From Pedobacter sp. Leaf250 (GTDB lineage: Bacteria > Bacteroidota > Bacteroidia > Sphingobacteriales > Sphingobacteriaceae), in the NCBI RefSeq assembly GCF_920984735.1, contig NZ_CAKLBU010000001.1, forward strand, positions 1-64,000: DNA of 64,000 nt, read 5' to 3'. Under the pieces are notes generated by a model. The model did no database searches. It was not told the DNA's origin and saw only the letters and a program-made list of their open reading frames with translations. The translations under genes and the position numbers were made by a program. This document shows positions 35,862-44,286 of the stretch, piece by piece (position 1 is the stretch's first letter; every line of letters starts with the position of its first letter).

Positions 35862-36221
35862 ATGGCAAAGTTTAGATTTCAAGACCTTTTAATATGGCAA
35901 AGAGCCATTGTTATTGGTGATAAATTAATTGACATATCTGAGCAATTAGAAGAAATAAAAAAAATTAGATTCGCAGAGCAGCTTCGAGGGGCTGCTCTTA
36001 GCATATCTAATAATATTGCTGAAGGCTCTGGTTCTAATTCCAATCCAGATTTTAAGAGATTTCTAAATTATGCTCATCGATCTATTTTCGAAAATGCCAA
36101 TATTCTATTAGTATTGAATTTAAGATCGTTGGTATCTGACAAAGATTTGTCAGATTTGTTAGAAGATTTAGATATTTTAGCAAGAATGATATCAAATTTT
36201 TCGAAGAGTTTGAAATCTTGA
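35862..36221 (+). CDS. Four-helix-bundle protein (23S rRNA IVP / S23 family)
   Basis: 119 residues with the hallmarks of the S23/IVP family: FRFQDLLIWQRAIVIGDKL at the N-terminus, EQLRGAALSISNNIAEGSG in the middle, and FLNYAHRSIFENANILLVL after it, all predicted helical. Proteins of this fold were first found encoded by intervening sequences in 23S rRNA genes, and relatives (Avd) act with diversity-generating retroelements. Here no rRNA and no reverse transcriptase is near. The gene lies between two partly complementary word repeats in the tig-clpP spacer, as if dropped into it. The ATG at 35862 follows a TTG alternative. Confidence 0.85.
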   Translation: MAKFRFQDLLIWQRAIVIGDKLIDISEQLEEIKKIRFAEQLRGAALSISNNIAEGSGSNSNPDFKRFLNYAHRSIFENANILLVLNLRSLVSDKDLSDLLEDLDILARMISNFSKSLKS

Positions 36222-36335
36222 GTGCTATATTGTCAGTGATTATGATGTGGTATACTCTTTGACTATCCAACTATAATTGAAATATTATTTATATTTTGGT
36301 TTTTTATTATTCACGAACTATGGGGACAGGAACTT

Positions 36336-36365
36336 CAAGCGCTATGCCCTCTGCTAAAAACCCTT
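36336..36365 (+). repeat. C-type words before clpP
   Basis: CAAGCGCTATGCCCTCTGCT then AAAAACCCTT, ending 3 bases before the clpP ATG. Partly complementary to 35782-35814. The rest of 36222-36335 shows nothing I can name. Confidence 0.55.
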
Positions 36366-36368
36366 AAA

Positions 36369-37076
36369 ATGAACATAGATCCACAAGAATTTAGAAAATT
36401 TGCCGTTAAACATCAAGGAATTGGTGGGTTACACGTAGATAAATTTATAGCACAGGCTAATCTGAATCCACAAAGCATGACGCCTTATATTATTGAAGAA
36501 CGCCAGTTGAATGTTGCTCAAATGGATGTTTTTTCAAGATTAATGATGGATCGTATCATCTTTTTAGGCGATGCGATTTATGACGGAAATGCCAATATTA
36601 TTCAAGCACAGTTGTTGTTCTTACAATCAACAGATGCGGATAGAGATATTCAGATTTATATTAACTCTCCAGGTGGTTCGGTGTATGCCGGTTTAGGTAT
36701 TTACGATACTATGCAATACATCCAGCCAGATGTAGCTACCATTTGTACAGGTATAGCAGCATCAATGGGTGCGGTTTTATTGGTTGCTGGTGCAAAAGGT
36801 AAACGTGCCGCTTTACCACACTCAAGAGTAATGATTCACCAACCATCAGGAGGTGCACAAGGCGTGGCTTCTGATATGGAAATCAACTTGAGAGAAATGT
36901 TGAAATTGAAAAAAGAATTATACGATATAATTTCAGAGCACTCTGGCCAAACTTACGATTGGGTGGAGAAAGCTTCAGATCGCGATTACTGGATGACTGC
37001 CGATGAGGCAAAAGGATTTGGTATGGTTGATGAAGTTTTATCGAGAAACGCAAAGAAAGATGGCGAAACAAAATAA
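36369..37076 (+). CDS. clpP: ATP-dependent Clp protease proteolytic subunit
   Basis: A 235-residue serine protease that forms the 14-subunit chamber fed by ClpX. The triad Ser (Ser132 in GIAASMGAVLL) and His (His157 in VMIHQPSGG) are visible. The Asp lies in the SDRDYWM segment (about 203-209). The oxyanion glycines INSPGGS are at 99-104. The N-terminus is about 40 residues longer than in E. coli, and part may be a propeptide. The gene overlaps the start of clpX by 17 bases, so the two are translationally coupled and made together. Confidence 0.96.
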   Translation: MNIDPQEFRKFAVKHQGIGGLHVDKFIAQANLNPQSMTPYIIEERQLNVAQMDVFSRLMMDRIIFLGDAIYDGNANIIQAQLLFLQSTDADRDIQIYINSPGGSVYAGLGIYDTMQYIQPDVATICTGIAASMGAVLLVAGAKGKRAALPHSRVMIHQPSGGAQGVASDMEINLREMLKLKKELYDIISEHSGQTYDWVEKASDRDYWMTADEAKGFGMVDEVLSRNAKKDGETK

Positions 37077-38298
37077 AGAATCCCGTTGCTCATTCTGCCA
37101 TTCTGGCAAGCATGAAACTTTAATGTTAATTGAGGGCATGGATGCATTTATCTGCGATAAATGTGTAACCCAAGCCAATCAATTGCTTGCGCAAGAATTA
37201 GGAACCAAGAACACAAAAAATATTCAAGCGGCAATTTCTTTACTTAAACCTTTAGAAATTAAACAACACTTGGATCAGTATGTAATTGGTCAGGATGATG
37301 CAAAGAAAGTATTATCGGTAGCAGTTTACAACCATTACAAACGTTTGAATCAAAAGGTTGATAAAGACGAGATAGAGATTGAAAAATCGAATATTATGTT
37401 GGTGGGAGAAACCGGAACTGGTAAAACGCTTTTGGCTAAAACCATTGCTAAAATTTTGCATGTACCTTTTTGTATCTGCGATGCAACAGTTTTGACAGAA
37501 GCTGGTTACGTTGGTGAGGATGTTGAAAGCATTTTAACCCGTTTACTTCAAGCTGCTGACTATGATGTTGCCGCTGCAGAACGTGGTATCGTGTATATTG
37601 ATGAAGTGGATAAAGTGGCCCGTAAAAGCGATAACCCCTCAATCACTCGTGATGTATCAGGTGAAGGCGTTCAGCAGGCATTGTTAAAAATTTTGGAAGG
37701 TACGGTTGTAAATGTCCCACCTCAGGGCGGGCGTAAACATCCAGATCAGAAAATGATACCAGTTAACACGAATAATATTTTATTTATTTGTGGTGGAGCA
37801 TTCGATGGTATCGAACGCAAAATTGCCAACCGTTTACGCACACAGGCCGTTGGTTACAAAGTGAAGAAAGATGAGGCAATATTAGACCTTAAAAATCTTT
37901 ACAAGTACATCACACCGCAAGATTTAAAGTCATTTGGTTTGATTCCAGAATTAATTGGACGTATTCCAGTTCTTTCTCACTTAAATCCGTTGGATAAAGA
38001 ATCATTGCGCAACATTTTAACTGCACCAAAAAATTCGTTAATCAAGCAATATGTAAAGCTTTTTGCTTACGAGGATGTTAACTTGGTTTTTGAAGATGAT
38101 GTTTTGGATTTTATTGTTGATAAAGCAATGGAGTACAAATTGGGTGCCCGTGGTTTAAGGTCGATTTGCGAAGCGATTATGTTGGATGCGATGTTTGATA
38201 CACCAACGCAGACGGATGTCAAGGAGTTGCACATCAATCTTGATTATGCGATAGAAAAATTTGAAAAGGCCGACTTTAAAAAGTTACAAGCTGCATAA
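37060..38298 (+). CDS. clpX: Clp protease ATP-binding (unfoldase) subunit
   Basis: A 412-residue AAA+ unfoldase. The N-terminal C4 zinc-binding domain is complete (CSFCHSGKH...FICDKC, residues about 10-41). Walker A GETGTGKT, the GYVG pore-1 loop in [13 protein letters not shown], Walker [10 protein letters not shown] and the arginine-finger and sensor regions all follow. The ATG at 37060 is chosen because [13 protein letters not shown] aligns with known ClpX starts. Open frame continues upstream inside clpP but does not look like ClpX. The 17-base overlap with clpP supports this start. A strong terminator follows, closing the operon. Confidence 0.96.
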   Translation: MAKQNKESRCSFCHSGKHETLMLIEGMDAFICDKCVTQANQLLAQELGTKNTKNIQAAISLLKPLEIKQHLDQYVIGQDDAKKVLSVAVYNHYKRLNQKVDKDEIEIEKSNIMLVGETGTGKTLLAKTIAKILHVPFCICDATVLTEAGYVGEDVESILTRLLQAADYDVAAAERGIVYIDEVDKVARKSDNPSITRDVSGEGVQQALLKILEGTVVNVPPQGGRKHPDQKMIPVNTNNILFICGGAFDGIERKIANRLRTQAVGYKVKKDEAILDLKNLYKYITPQDLKSFGLIPELIGRIPVLSHLNPLDKESLRNILTAPKNSLIKQYVKLFAYEDVNLVFEDDVLDFIVDKAMEYKLGARGLRSICEAIMLDAMFDTPTQTDVKELHINLDYAIEKFEKADFKKLQAA

Positions 38299-38305
38299 AA
38301 AAATC

Positions 38306-38340
38306 AAATCCTTCCCGCAAATCGGGAGGGATTTTTTTTA
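38306..38340 (+). terminator. Rho-independent terminator after clpX
   Basis: AAATCCTTCCCG pairs with CGGGAGGGATTT (one wobble) over CAAAT, then a run of T residues. Confidence 0.92.
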
Positions 38341-38356
38341 ATACAATATTTATTAA

Positions 38357-38386
38357 CGCTATGCGCCTGGCGCTATGCTCAAAGCT
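38357..38386 (+). repeat. C-type words before the AMP nucleosidase gene
   Basis: CGCTATGCGCCTGGCGCTAT and GCTCAAAGC precede the start. The CGCTATGC word is shared with the array before clpP. An in-frame ATG at 38375 lies inside it. Confidence 0.45.
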
Positions 38387-38392
38387 ATTATA

Positions 38393-39256
38393 ATGAACGA
38401 AGAAAAAGACGTAAAAAAAGACGAGGCCATTGTTGAAAAGGCCAAAAAAGTAAAAGAAGTTGAAAGTCCTGTTAAATCTGGATTAAAATCGAAAGACGAA
38501 ATCGTTAAAAATTGGTTGCCAAGATACACGGGCAGACCATTGGATCAATTTGGAGACTACATTCTTTTAACCAATTTCAGTAAATATTTATCCATGTTTT
38601 CTGAATGGAATGATAACGCACCGATTATGGGCTTAGATAAGCCAATGCAAAGTGTTACCGCCAATGGAATTACGCTTATTAACTTTGGTATGGGAAGTCC
38701 GCTTGCTGCAACCATGATGGATTTATTAACTGCGATTAGACCTAAGGCTGTTTTATTTTTAGGGAAATGTGGTGGTTTAAAAAAGAAAAATCAATTGGGC
38801 GATTTAATTCTTCCAATTGCGGCCATTAGGGGAGAAGGAACATCAAACGATTACTTACCTGCAGAAGTCCCAGCATTACCGGCCTTCGCATTGCAGAAAG
38901 CAATTTCGACTACCATTCGTGATCATGGCAGAGATTACTGGACTGGAACATGTTATACCACAAACCGTAGGGTTTGGGAGCATGATAAAGAATTTAAAAA
39001 ATACCTTAAAACACTGCGTGCTATGGCGGTTGATATGGAAACTGCAACCATTTTCACCACAGCGTTTGCAAATAAAATCCCTGCTGGTGCATTATTGCTT
39101 GTTTCAGATCAGCCCATGATTCCTGAAGGGGTTAAAACTGCAGAAAGTGATAGCAGTGTAACCGAGAAATATGTAGAAACGCATTTAAGAATTGGTATCG
39201 ATTCGTTAAAACAATTAATTAATAATGGATTAACGGTAAAGCACTTATTGTTTTAA
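38393..39256 (+). CDS. amn: AMP nucleosidase
   Basis: About 287 residues of the PNP/UDP phosphorylase fold, expected to split AMP into adenine and ribose-5-phosphate. Visible: NFGMGSPLAATMMDLL, VLFLGKCGGLK (the glycine-rich nucleoside phosphorylase motif), RGEGTSNDYLP, and AVDMETATIFTTAF with the purine-binding Glu. It is shorter than E. coli Amn (about 484), because the N-terminal regulatory domain is absent and replaced by a charged Lys/Glu-rich leader of about 45 residues. This short form is usual in Bacteroidota. The start could also be the ATG at 38375, but that lies within repeat words, so I prefer 38393. Confidence 0.85.
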   Translation: MNEEKDVKKDEAIVEKAKKVKEVESPVKSGLKSKDEIVKNWLPRYTGRPLDQFGDYILLTNFSKYLSMFSEWNDNAPIMGLDKPMQSVTANGITLINFGMGSPLAATMMDLLTAIRPKAVLFLGKCGGLKKKNQLGDLILPIAAIRGEGTSNDYLPAEVPALPAFALQKAISTTIRDHGRDYWTGTCYTTNRRVWEHDKEFKKYLKTLRAMAVDMETATIFTTAFANKIPAGALLLVSDQPMIPEGVKTAESDSSVTEKYVETHLRIGIDSLKQLINNGLTVKHLLF

Positions 39257-39360
39257 TCGTCGGTTAATTATTAGTTAAATCAAATGCATAAATGTTCGTC
39301 CTTCCGAACTTTTTCAGGATTTTATTGCATTTATCTTACGAGGAGTAATGTGATGTTTGA

Positions 39361-39385
39361 AGATCGGTTTGCCGGTCTTTTTTTA
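39361..39385 (+). terminator. Rho-independent terminator after amn
   Basis: AGATCGG pairs with CCGGTCT (one wobble) over TTTG, followed by seven T residues. Confidence 0.75.
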
Positions 39386-39488
39386 TGTGCTATTAGTTTA
39401 AGGGCAGGGATGAAAATGAGGGTAATCGCTTTAAGATGCCAACCTGCATGGAAATAGCCGCGTAAATGTATATATTTTTAGTTTCAAC

Positions 39489-39584
39489 CGTCTTTGCGAG
39501 GAGGACGACGAAGCAATCTCATACTTAGTTACATTACAAAATGAGATTGCCACAGCCGAAGAAAAACCGGCTTTGCAATGACGC
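39489..39584. repeat. Dispersed hairpin repeat, GCAATCTC family (copy 3)
   Basis: CGTCTTTGCGAGGAGGACGA and AAGCAATCTCAT on the left, ATGAGATTGCC and CTTTGCAATGACG on the right. A near-palindromic 96-base element in the amn-rpoD convergent gap. Confidence 0.75.
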
Positions 39585-39636
39585 ACAAGTTAGTGGGAGG
39601 TTAGGTAGTTGCTCCTTTACCTGAAATTTAATGCAT

Positions 39637-39663
39637 AAAAAAGGCCGACAAATTTGTCGGCCC
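39637..39663 (-). terminator. Rho-independent terminator after rpoD
   Basis: A perfect 20-base palindrome GGCCGACAAATTTGTCGGCC (39643-39662), followed on the minus strand by six T residues. Confidence 0.9.
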
Positions 39664-39697
39664 CTAATTATAAATGTTATATAAAAAGTATAAAGTC

Positions 39698-40558
39698 TTA
39701 ACCTAAATATGACTTTAAGATTTTACTTCTTGATGTATGACGTAAGCGTTGTAATGCTTTGTCTTTAATCTGTCTCACACGTTCACGTGTAAGGTTAAAT
39801 TTCTCGCCGATCTCCTCTAAAGAAAGTGGGTGATTAGAACCTAGACCAAAGAATAATACGATAATTTCTCTTTCTCTTTCTGTTAAAGTAGATAGAGAAC
39901 GTTTAATCTCTTCAGATAATGATTCGTTGATTAATGAACTATCTGTATTTGGCTCATGGTTTTCCAATACATCCAATAATGTATTTTCTTCTCCTTGAAC
40001 GAATGGGGCATCCATTGATACGTGGCGGCCAGAGTTACTTAAGGTATCAGAGATCTTATCAACAGTCGTTTCTAAAATATCTGCCAATTCTTCAGGAGAC
40101 GGCTCACGCTCATATTCCTGCTCTAATTTAGAGAAGGCTTTACTGATTTTACTTAATGAACCAACCTGATTCAAAGGTAAACGTACAATACGGCTTTGCT
40201 CTGCAATAGCTTGCAAAATAGACTGACGAATCCACCAAACGGCATAAGAAATGAATTTGAAACCTTTTGTCTCATCAAAACGCTTTGCAGCTTTGATCAA
40301 ACCTAAGTTACCTTCATTAATTAAATCTCCTAAAGTTAAACCTTGATTTTGATATTGTTTTGCAACAGATACTACGAAACGTAAATTGGTTTTAGTTAAT
40401 CGCTCTAATGCAGCTTGATCGCCTTCACGAATCTTTCTTGCTAAAATTACCTCTTCCTCTGCTGTTATTAAATCTACTTTACCAATTTCGTGTAGGTACT
40501 TATCTAACGACTGACTTTCACGGTTGGTAATGGATTGCGTTATCTTGAGTTGTCTCAT
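39698..40558 (-). CDS. rpoD: Primary RNA polymerase sigma factor, Bacteroidota type
   Basis: A 286-residue sigma-70 factor. It lacks region 1.1 and begins at region 1.2 ([20 protein letters not shown]). Region 2 contains [17 protein letters not shown] and the -10 recognition helix in [19 protein letters not shown]. Region 3 ([17 protein letters not shown]) follows, and region 4 ends with the helix-turn-helix [19 protein letters not shown]. This compact form is the house-keeping sigma of Bacteroidota, which recognises TTTG / TAnnTTTG promoters. Several such promoters are visible in this window. The gene is monocistronic, with its own promoter and terminator. Confidence 0.95.
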   Translation of the reverse strand: MRQLKITQSITNRESQSLDKYLHEIGKVDLITAEEEVILARKIREGDQAALERLTKTNLRFVVSVAKQYQNQGLTLGDLINEGNLGLIKAAKRFDETKGFKFISYAVWWIRQSILQAIAEQSRIVRLPLNQVGSLSKISKAFSKLEQEYEREPSPEELADILETTVDKISDTLSNSGRHVSMDAPFVQGEENTLLDVLENHEPNTDSSLINESLSEEIKRSLSTLTEREREIIVLFFGLGSNHPLSLEEIGEKFNLTRERVRQIKDKALQRLRHTSRSKILKSYLG

Positions 40559-40595
40559 TTATACGTTTTGTGTGCTCTTTAATTGTTGAAGTGTG

Positions 40596-40626
40596 CAAAG
40601 TTACGAAATTGTATAGCAATCCGAAA
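40596..40626 (-). promoter_or_regulatory. Promoter of rpoD
   Basis: On the minus strand, a perfect -7 box TAACTTTG at 40603-40596. A near-match TTTC stands at the -33 distance (19-base spacer). The rest of the divergent gap to 40937 is A/T-rich with no further element I can name. Confidence 0.6.
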
Positions 40627-40937
40627 GGATAAAATGCTGAAAATGTTGCCGTTTGCACATGTTTTTTACAGTTTTACTTACAACAAAAATCATTCCAATA
40701 AAGTTTTTGACGGTATTTATTAATATGATCTTAATTTAATTGTTATTCGGTTATTATTTATTGTAAATCAATAAATATATTTTGATTTATGATAAATATA
40801 TTTTTATGTTTGTGTTGTAAAAATTAAACAAATATGACGCAAGTGATATTTTCTATTCAATAGTAATTTTTAAATCAACGCTTTTGCTATTAAAACCGAA
40901 GGTATTTCCCAATATGTAAAAAAGACAATTTTTTGTG

Positions 40938-41534
40938 ATGACAGATAAAACTTTTAAAATCTCTAAGCAAGCAGGTATAAGCCTAATTATTATTGCGTTA
41001 ACAACAATCATTAGTGGCCTTTTTACCGCTTACGGTAATTATAGAGATGGCTCTATTGCTGTAAAGTTAATGGAAGTTAATGCAAAGCAAAAAACGAAAG
41101 TTGTAGGTGTGGGCAAGTTTACAAATAGTAATGTTGGCGTGTATGAATTTAAGCCTACAATGGCACAAGCAATTATATTATCCGAAAGTGGACTCAGTGG
41201 TATGGGGGCGGCTACATTGTTTTACTTAATGTTAGGCGGAGCAATTTTAACTTTAAGTTACAAAAACTTAGGGATGCTTGAAAACATAACTGAAACTAGA
41301 CTTTGGCAGGCTGTTGCATTAGGTGGAATTTTATTTTTCGCCTTAAAATTTTTGTCTAAATTTTTGATTAACAACTATGTTAGTAAATTGGTAGGGCATG
41401 AGTTTAAATACTTTCAGGATACAACCTTAGCCCTCAACTTTACCATACTTTCTTTAATTGCGGTACTAGCAATCATTTATGATTTGCTTTCTTATTCAAG
41501 AAAGCTAAAAGAAGAAAACGATTTAACAATTTAA
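40938..41534 (+). CDS. DUF2975-type membrane protein
   Basis: 198 residues with four hydrophobic segments (about 12-32, 92-112, 128-148 and 168-188), a short loop with KVVGVGKFTNSNVG between the first two, and a charged cytoplasmic tail (YSRKLKEENDLTI). The plan matches the DUF2975 family. The gene is followed after 20 bases by a small HTH gene, a pairing typical of this family in many Gram-positive bacteria and Bacteroidota, which suggests a membrane protein that works with a dedicated regulator. GTG precedes the ATG, and I use the ATG. Confidence 0.8.
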   Translation: MTDKTFKISKQAGISLIIIALTTIISGLFTAYGNYRDGSIAVKLMEVNAKQKTKVVGVGKFTNSNVGVYEFKPTMAQAIILSESGLSGMGAATLFYLMLGGAILTLSYKNLGMLENITETRLWQAVALGGILFFALKFLSKFLINNYVSKLVGHEFKYFQDTTLALNFTILSLIAVLAIIYDLLSYSRKLKEENDLTI

Positions 41535-41554
41535 ATTTACGCCAAAACTATTCC

Positions 41555-41764
41555 ATGCCAATAATTATAAATTTAGATGTTATGCTTGCCCGTCGTAAAA
41601 TGTCGCTTACAGAGTTGAGCGAAAGGGTAAGCATTACTATGTCTAACTTATCAATACTTAAAACTGGTAAGGCTAAGGCTGTTCGTTTAGAGACCTTAGA
41701 ATCTATTTGTAGTGTTCTAGATTGTCAGCCTGGCGATATTTTGGAGTTTCGCCCAGAAATGTAA
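41555..41764 (+). CDS. Small XRE/Cro-type HTH regulator
   Basis: 69 residues that are almost entirely one helix-turn-helix domain: IIINLDVMLARRKMSLTEL, then SERVSITMSNLSILKTGKAK as the recognition part, then LETLESICSVLDCQPGDILE. This is the YozG/Cro-like single-domain type. It sits 20 bases after the DUF2975 gene and probably regulates the pair. The protein has one internal Cys in SVLDCQPGD, common in the family. Confidence 0.88.
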   Translation: MPIIINLDVMLARRKMSLTELSERVSITMSNLSILKTGKAKAVRLETLESICSVLDCQPGDILEFRPEM

Positions 41765-41790
41765 CCGAAGAACAATTTACTTAACTAAAA

Positions 41791-41936
41791 TAAACCTGAT
41801 AGAAGGAAAATACTTTAAATGGCTTTTAAAGTTACTAACGCTTATAGGCAATTAGCTAGTTAGCGTTAGTAACTTTGCCATTAAAAGATTGAAGTGATAG
41901 CGGGACTTTCGGTACCGAAGTACACAAAAACCTGAT
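41791..41936. repeat. Dispersed AACCTGAT element split by a hairpin
   Basis: AACCTGATAGAAGG at the left and GATTGAAGTGATAGCGGGAC with ACAAAAACCTGATT at the right. These words belong to the family at 3355, 33946 and 57940. The 41828-41876 hairpin lies inside. Confidence 0.5.
41828..41876. repeat. Perfect 15-bp inverted repeat
   Basis: AAAGTTACTAACGCT (41828-41842) and AGCGTTAGTAACTTT (41862-41876) are exact reverse complements, 19 bases apart. Neither side has a T run, so a terminator role is doubtful. Confidence 0.75.
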
Positions 41937-42004
41937 TTTCAAAATATTTTTACCACCTAAGAAATTTAAAGTCATTCAAGCTAAGACGTTGTAAATTTTG
42001 AAAC

Positions 42005-42036
42005 AAAAAAACCTTCCAGTTTACACTGAAAGGTTT
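42005..42036 (-). terminator. Rho-independent terminator after sucC
   Basis: On the minus strand AAACCTTTCAGT pairs with ACTGGAAGGTTT (one wobble) over GTAA, followed by a T run. Confidence 0.88.
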
Positions 42037-42072
42037 CTATATCTTAAGACCTCGCTTTAAGCTTTCTGCTTA

Positions 42073-43272
42073 TTATGCTTGTTCAGCCAATACTTTAGTT
42101 ACTAAATCAGCTGCTTCTTTTAAAGCAATTGCCGAGTAAACTTTAAGTCCAGATTCATCGATTAATTTCTTAGCCTCTTCTGCGTTTGTACCTTGTAAAC
42201 GGCAGATAATTGGCACAGGGATATTTCCGATCTCCTGGTAAGCATCGATAACACCTTGCGCAACACGGTCGCAACGAACAATACCACCAAAAATGTTAAT
42301 TAAAATAGCTTTTACGTTAGGGTCTTTCAAAATAATGTTGAAAGCAGCTTTAACTGTTTGTGCATTTGCAGTTCCACCTACGTCTAAGAAGTTGGCAGGC
42401 TCACCACCAGCCAATTTAATAATATCCATAGTTGCCATTGCCAAACCAGCACCGTTAACCATACAACCTACGTTACCATCAAGGTTAACAAAGTTTAAGT
42501 TACTTGCACTTGCTTCAACTTCCATTGGATCTTCTTCAGCAGTATCACGCATTGCTGCATAATCAGCATGACGATATAATGCGTTTTCATCGATATCAAC
42601 CTTAGCATCAACAGCGATAACTTTGTCATCAGAAGTTTTTAATACTGGGTTAATTTCGAACATTGATGAATCAGTAGTATCGTAAGCTTTATACAAAGCA
42701 GTTACAAATTTTACCATTTCTTTGTGTGCAGCACCGCTTAAACCTAAGTTAAACGCTACTTTACGAGCCTGGAAACCTTGTAAACCTACTTTCGGATCAA
42801 TTTCTTCTTTGAAGATTAAGTGTGGTGTATGCTCAGCAACTTCTTCGATATCCATACCGCCTTCAGTACTGTACATAATAATATTGCGACCTTTTGCACG
42901 ATCTAACAATACAGAAATATAATATTCTTTAGTTTCAGAAGCACCTGGATAATAAACATCCTGAGCAACTAAAATCTTACTCACTAATTTACCTTCTGGT
43001 CCGGTTTGAGGTGTAACCAATTGCATACCAAGAATATCGGTAGCGCGTTGCTTTACTTCATCAAGGTTTTTGGCTAATTTTACGCCACCACCTTTACCGC
43101 GACCACCTGCGTGGATTTGTGCTTTAATTACAACCCAATCAGAGTTATAATCAGTTTTCAGTTGCTTAGCAGCCTCAACAGCTTGCTCTGGAGTGTCGGC
43201 AACAATTCCTTCTTGAACGTTAACACCGAAACTTTTTAATATTTGTTTACCCTGGTATTCGTGAATATTCAT
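42073..43272 (-). CDS. sucC: Succinyl-CoA ligase [ADP-forming] subunit beta
   Basis: A 399-residue ATP-grasp subunit of the TCA-cycle enzyme that makes ATP (or GTP) from succinyl-CoA. Visible: MNIHEYQGKQILKSFGV at the N-terminus, VVIKAQIHAGGRGKGGGVKL (nucleotide-binding), and VNLDGNVGCMVNGAGLAMATMD. GGEPANFLDVGG and ILINIFGGIVRCDRVAQG in the C-terminal domain complete the set. Length is normal. The alpha subunit gene (sucD) is not adjacent, as is frequent in Bacteroidota. It has its own consensus promoter and terminator, so it is a single-gene transcript. Confidence 0.96.
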   Translation of the reverse strand: MNIHEYQGKQILKSFGVNVQEGIVADTPEQAVEAAKQLKTDYNSDWVVIKAQIHAGGRGKGGGVKLAKNLDEVKQRATDILGMQLVTPQTGPEGKLVSKILVAQDVYYPGASETKEYYISVLLDRAKGRNIIMYSTEGGMDIEEVAEHTPHLIFKEEIDPKVGLQGFQARKVAFNLGLSGAAHKEMVKFVTALYKAYDTTDSSMFEINPVLKTSDDKVIAVDAKVDIDENALYRHADYAAMRDTAEEDPMEVEASASNLNFVNLDGNVGCMVNGAGLAMATMDIIKLAGGEPANFLDVGGTANAQTVKAAFNIILKDPNVKAILINIFGGIVRCDRVAQGVIDAYQEIGNIPVPIICRLQGTNAEEAKKLIDESGLKVYSAIALKEAADLVTKVLAEQA

Positions 43273-43289
43273 TTGCTACAAAATTTGCC

Positions 43290-43320
43290 CAAAGCTACAA
43301 TTTCAAACCCTTTAAACAAA
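43290..43320 (-). promoter_or_regulatory. Consensus Bacteroidota promoter of sucC
   Basis: On the minus strand TTTG (43320-43317), a 19-base spacer, and TAGCTTTG (43297-43290). This is an exact match to TTTG-N19-TAnnTTTG, 17 bases before the ATG. Confidence 0.85.
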
Positions 43321-43395
43321 TAGATATTTCCGTTTTTTTCTAGAAAATGAACGTTTTGTGTTAATCGGGAAATACATCCCTGCTAATGCTGCAAT

Positions 43396-43471
43396 CTTTT
43401 GATTTTTGGAGTTGACAACCTTAATTGCAAATTTCTACGGAAAGTTATCAACTCCTAAAAAAAATCAAAAG
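43396..43471. repeat. Long imperfect inverted repeat upstream of sucC
   Basis: Left arm CTTTTGATTTTTGGAGTTGA and right arm TCAACTCC...AAATCAAAAG pair over some 24 bases each, with a central loop near ACCTTAATTGCAAATTTC. Lies between the lipoprotein stop and the sucC promoter. No coding content. Confidence 0.7.
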
Positions 43472-43529
43472 TATTTCCGCGTTTATCAGGTTTATATACT
43501 AAGTATCTGGCTCCTGGCTGCTGAACAAA

Positions 43530-44228
43530 TTATAATACCTTCTTTGCAAGTGCTTTTACTTCTTTCTTAAAAGCAGTATCGAATACGGGCTTGGCAGGTG
43601 CTCTGGTTTTTAAGTTGTATACAAAATAATCAACTTCATCTTTATCATCAAAAACCTTATCACCATTGGTATCTTTTATTAAATCCATAAAAATTAAGTC
43701 ATGCTTAGTGTCAATTTTCCAGGTATACACTGCATAATTTTCTGGGGAAATTTGGGTAAAAGATTTCCCTTCCAAACTAGAGATAAACAGCTTGTGTGGA
43801 TCTTTGGAAGTCAACTTTTTATCGCCATCGAAATCAGAATTAATAACCTCATAATAAATGTAACTATTTGATAATATGGAAGATTGATTTGAGTTTTGAT
43901 CTGAAGAGCCAATATTAAATTTACTGATAATTAGTTTTTTATTGGTGAGTAGTTCGCTCTTTCCAGATACCACATTATGGAAAACTAAATTCCAGTAGTT
44001 TGTTTTTCCACCACGGGAATAACTCTCAAACTTTTCAGTATTTAGGTTAAGTGGATAAATAATTATATCGTTACTATTAATAATTATTGAGGAACTATAT
44101 TTTATATGGGTTTCAAAACTGCTTTCGGTACTTGCCTTTTCCTCTGTAGATATACTTTTATCTGTACTTGAACATGATAATAAAAATACAGTAAGTGCAA
44201 ATAAGCTAATATAAATTTTTTGTTTCAT
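43530..44228 (-). CDS. Lipoprotein with EF-hand-like Asp motifs
   Basis: 232 residues. Signal peptide MKQKIYISLFALTVFLLSC with the lipobox Cys at residue 19. I start at this Met because the upstream in-frame extension does not look like a signal peptide. The mature part is Ser/Asn-rich and then beta-like. It holds two Asp-rich loops, NSDFDGDKKLTSKD and KDTNGDKVFDDKDEVD, that look like calcium-binding DxDxDG/EF-hand loops. A domain name cannot be given. It is the last gene of the minus-strand cluster that begins at 48432. Confidence 0.82.
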   Translation of the reverse strand: MKQKIYISLFALTVFLLSCSSTDKSISTEEKASTESSFETHIKYSSSIIINSNDIIIYPLNLNTEKFESYSRGGKTNYWNLVFHNVVSGKSELLTNKKLIISKFNIGSSDQNSNQSSILSNSYIYYEVINSDFDGDKKLTSKDPHKLFISSLEGKSFTQISPENYAVYTWKIDTKHDLIFMDLIKDTNGDKVFDDKDEVDYFVYNLKTRAPAKPVFDTAFKKEVKALAKKVL

Positions 44229-44286
44229 GGCGTTAACTTTTTGTGGGATTAATAATGTGGTTTGGGTGTTGCGATGTAAAATCGCA

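Noticed and set aside
35862..36221. Part of a diversity-generating retroelement (Avd-like gene)
   Set aside because: No reverse transcriptase, template repeat or variable repeat is nearby. The protein fits the IVP/S23 family without them.
37003..37059. An earlier in-frame ATG for clpX
   Set aside because: The 19 added residues are an off-frame reading of clpP and do not resemble a ClpX N-terminus. [13 protein letters not shown] at 37060 fits the family.
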